From: Zeimonas arvi
GTDB taxonomy: Bacteria > Pseudomonadota > Gammaproteobacteria > Burkholderiales > Burkholderiaceae_E
DNA: 64,000 bases
Direction: 5' to 3'
NCBI RefSeq assembly: GCF_008039575.1
Contig: NZ_VDUY01000001.1
Span: 62,001-126,000, forward strand
In this document: positions 63,782 through 64,000 of the stretch, in pieces
Layout of the letters: each line of letters opens with the position of its first letter
Numbering within the stretch: the first letter of the stretch is position 1
Position numbers and translations under genes: made by a program
The notes under the pieces: generated by a model
Seen by the model: only the letters and a program-made list of their open reading frames with translations
Database searches by the model: none
What the model was told of the DNA's origin: nothing

Positions 63782-64000
63782 ATGCCGCTCGTCACCGTCG
63801 CCGGCGCGCACCTCGCCTTCGGCCATGTTGCCCTGCTCGATGGCGTCGATTTCTCGATCGATGCCGGCGAGCGGGTCGCGCTGATCGGCCGCAACGGCAG
63901 CGGCAAGTCTTCCCTGCTGCGCGCGATCGCCGGCGTCTCGCAGCTCGACGACGGCGAGATCGTCCGCCAGGCCGGCATCTCGGTGGCCTGGGTGCCGCAG
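63782..64000 (+). CDS. ABC-F family ATPase, N-terminal part (cut by the window end)
   Basis: The first 73 residues show MPLVTVAGAHLAFGHVALLD, then Walker A LIGRNGSGKSSLLRAIAG and the GISVAWVPQ stretch, matching the start of soluble ABC-F proteins (Uup type), which act on ribosomes rather than in transport. It starts 18 bp after argG on the same strand. The rest lies beyond the window, so the subgroup is uncertain. Confidence 0.75.
   Translation, partial: MPLVTVAGAHLAFGHVALLDGVDFSIDAGERVALIGRNGSGKSSLLRAIAGVSQLDDGEIVRQAGISVAWVPQ

Overview
The window looks like chromosome of a high-GC betaproteobacterium, most likely Burkholderiales. The signs are a strong G/C third-position bias in most genes, five Bug/TctC-type periplasmic binding proteins, a System I (Ccm) cytochrome c maturation cluster, and type III CoA-transferase modules. 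No IS element, integrase, tRNA, rRNA or CRISPR array was seen. The species cannot be named from the sequence alone.

Layout. 1-388: repeat copy A and noncoding DNA. 389-3077: a beta-alanine:pyruvate-type aminotransferase, divergent from argE. 3217-6259: a complete tripartite tricarboxylate transporter (Bug-TctB-TctA). 6398-13607: ccmI-A-B-C-D-E-F-G-H. 13662-19140: MFS carrier with a PCu(A)C copper chaperone, TauE/SafE-type permease, NlpC/P60 lipoprotein, SDR and EcsC protein. 19145-43969: about 25 kb of acid catabolism in three neighbouring modules. Each module has its own regulator, CoA-transferase and Bug protein. Module I has LysR, CoA-transferase, MaoC, Bug and two acyl-CoA dehydrogenases. 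Module II has LysR, CoA-transferase, carboxyltransferase, Bug and an amidohydrolase. Module III has a GntR regulator leading a nine-gene minus-strand operon, with a divergent Bug, carboxyltransferase and biotin carrier. 44119-47859: a nitrate/sulfonate/taurine-type ABC importer with two permeases. 47995-54564: aldo-keto reductase, a DevBCA/MacAB-like exporter and a membrane-anchored GNAT fusion. 54652-61702: ECF sigma factor, a two-component system coupled to dinB, and a second NarL-type two-component system. 61703-62488: repeat copies B and C. 62489 to the end: argG and the start of an ABC-F ATPase gene.

The most notable metabolic feature is the module III operon (41111 down to 31067). It joins a carboxyltransferase, Bug protein, CoA-transferase and double hot-dog hydratase to a YeiH-type putative sulfate exporter, a SoxC/SorA-like sulfite dehydrogenase, its cytochrome c and a biotin carboxylase. 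My inference is that an organosulfur acid is imported and CoA-activated, sulfite is released and oxidised on cytochrome c, and sulfate is exported, while the carbon goes through acyl-CoA chemistry. The neighbouring sulfonate-type importer and an amidohydrolase from the broad family that includes 4-sulfomuconolactone hydrolase fit this but do not prove it.

The most notable non-coding feature is a repeat with three copies. It has a conserved core of about 145 bp, rich in small hairpins with compensatory changes. Each copy is enclosed by a long, near-perfect inverted repeat (27-34 bp perfect) whose sequence differs completely between copies.
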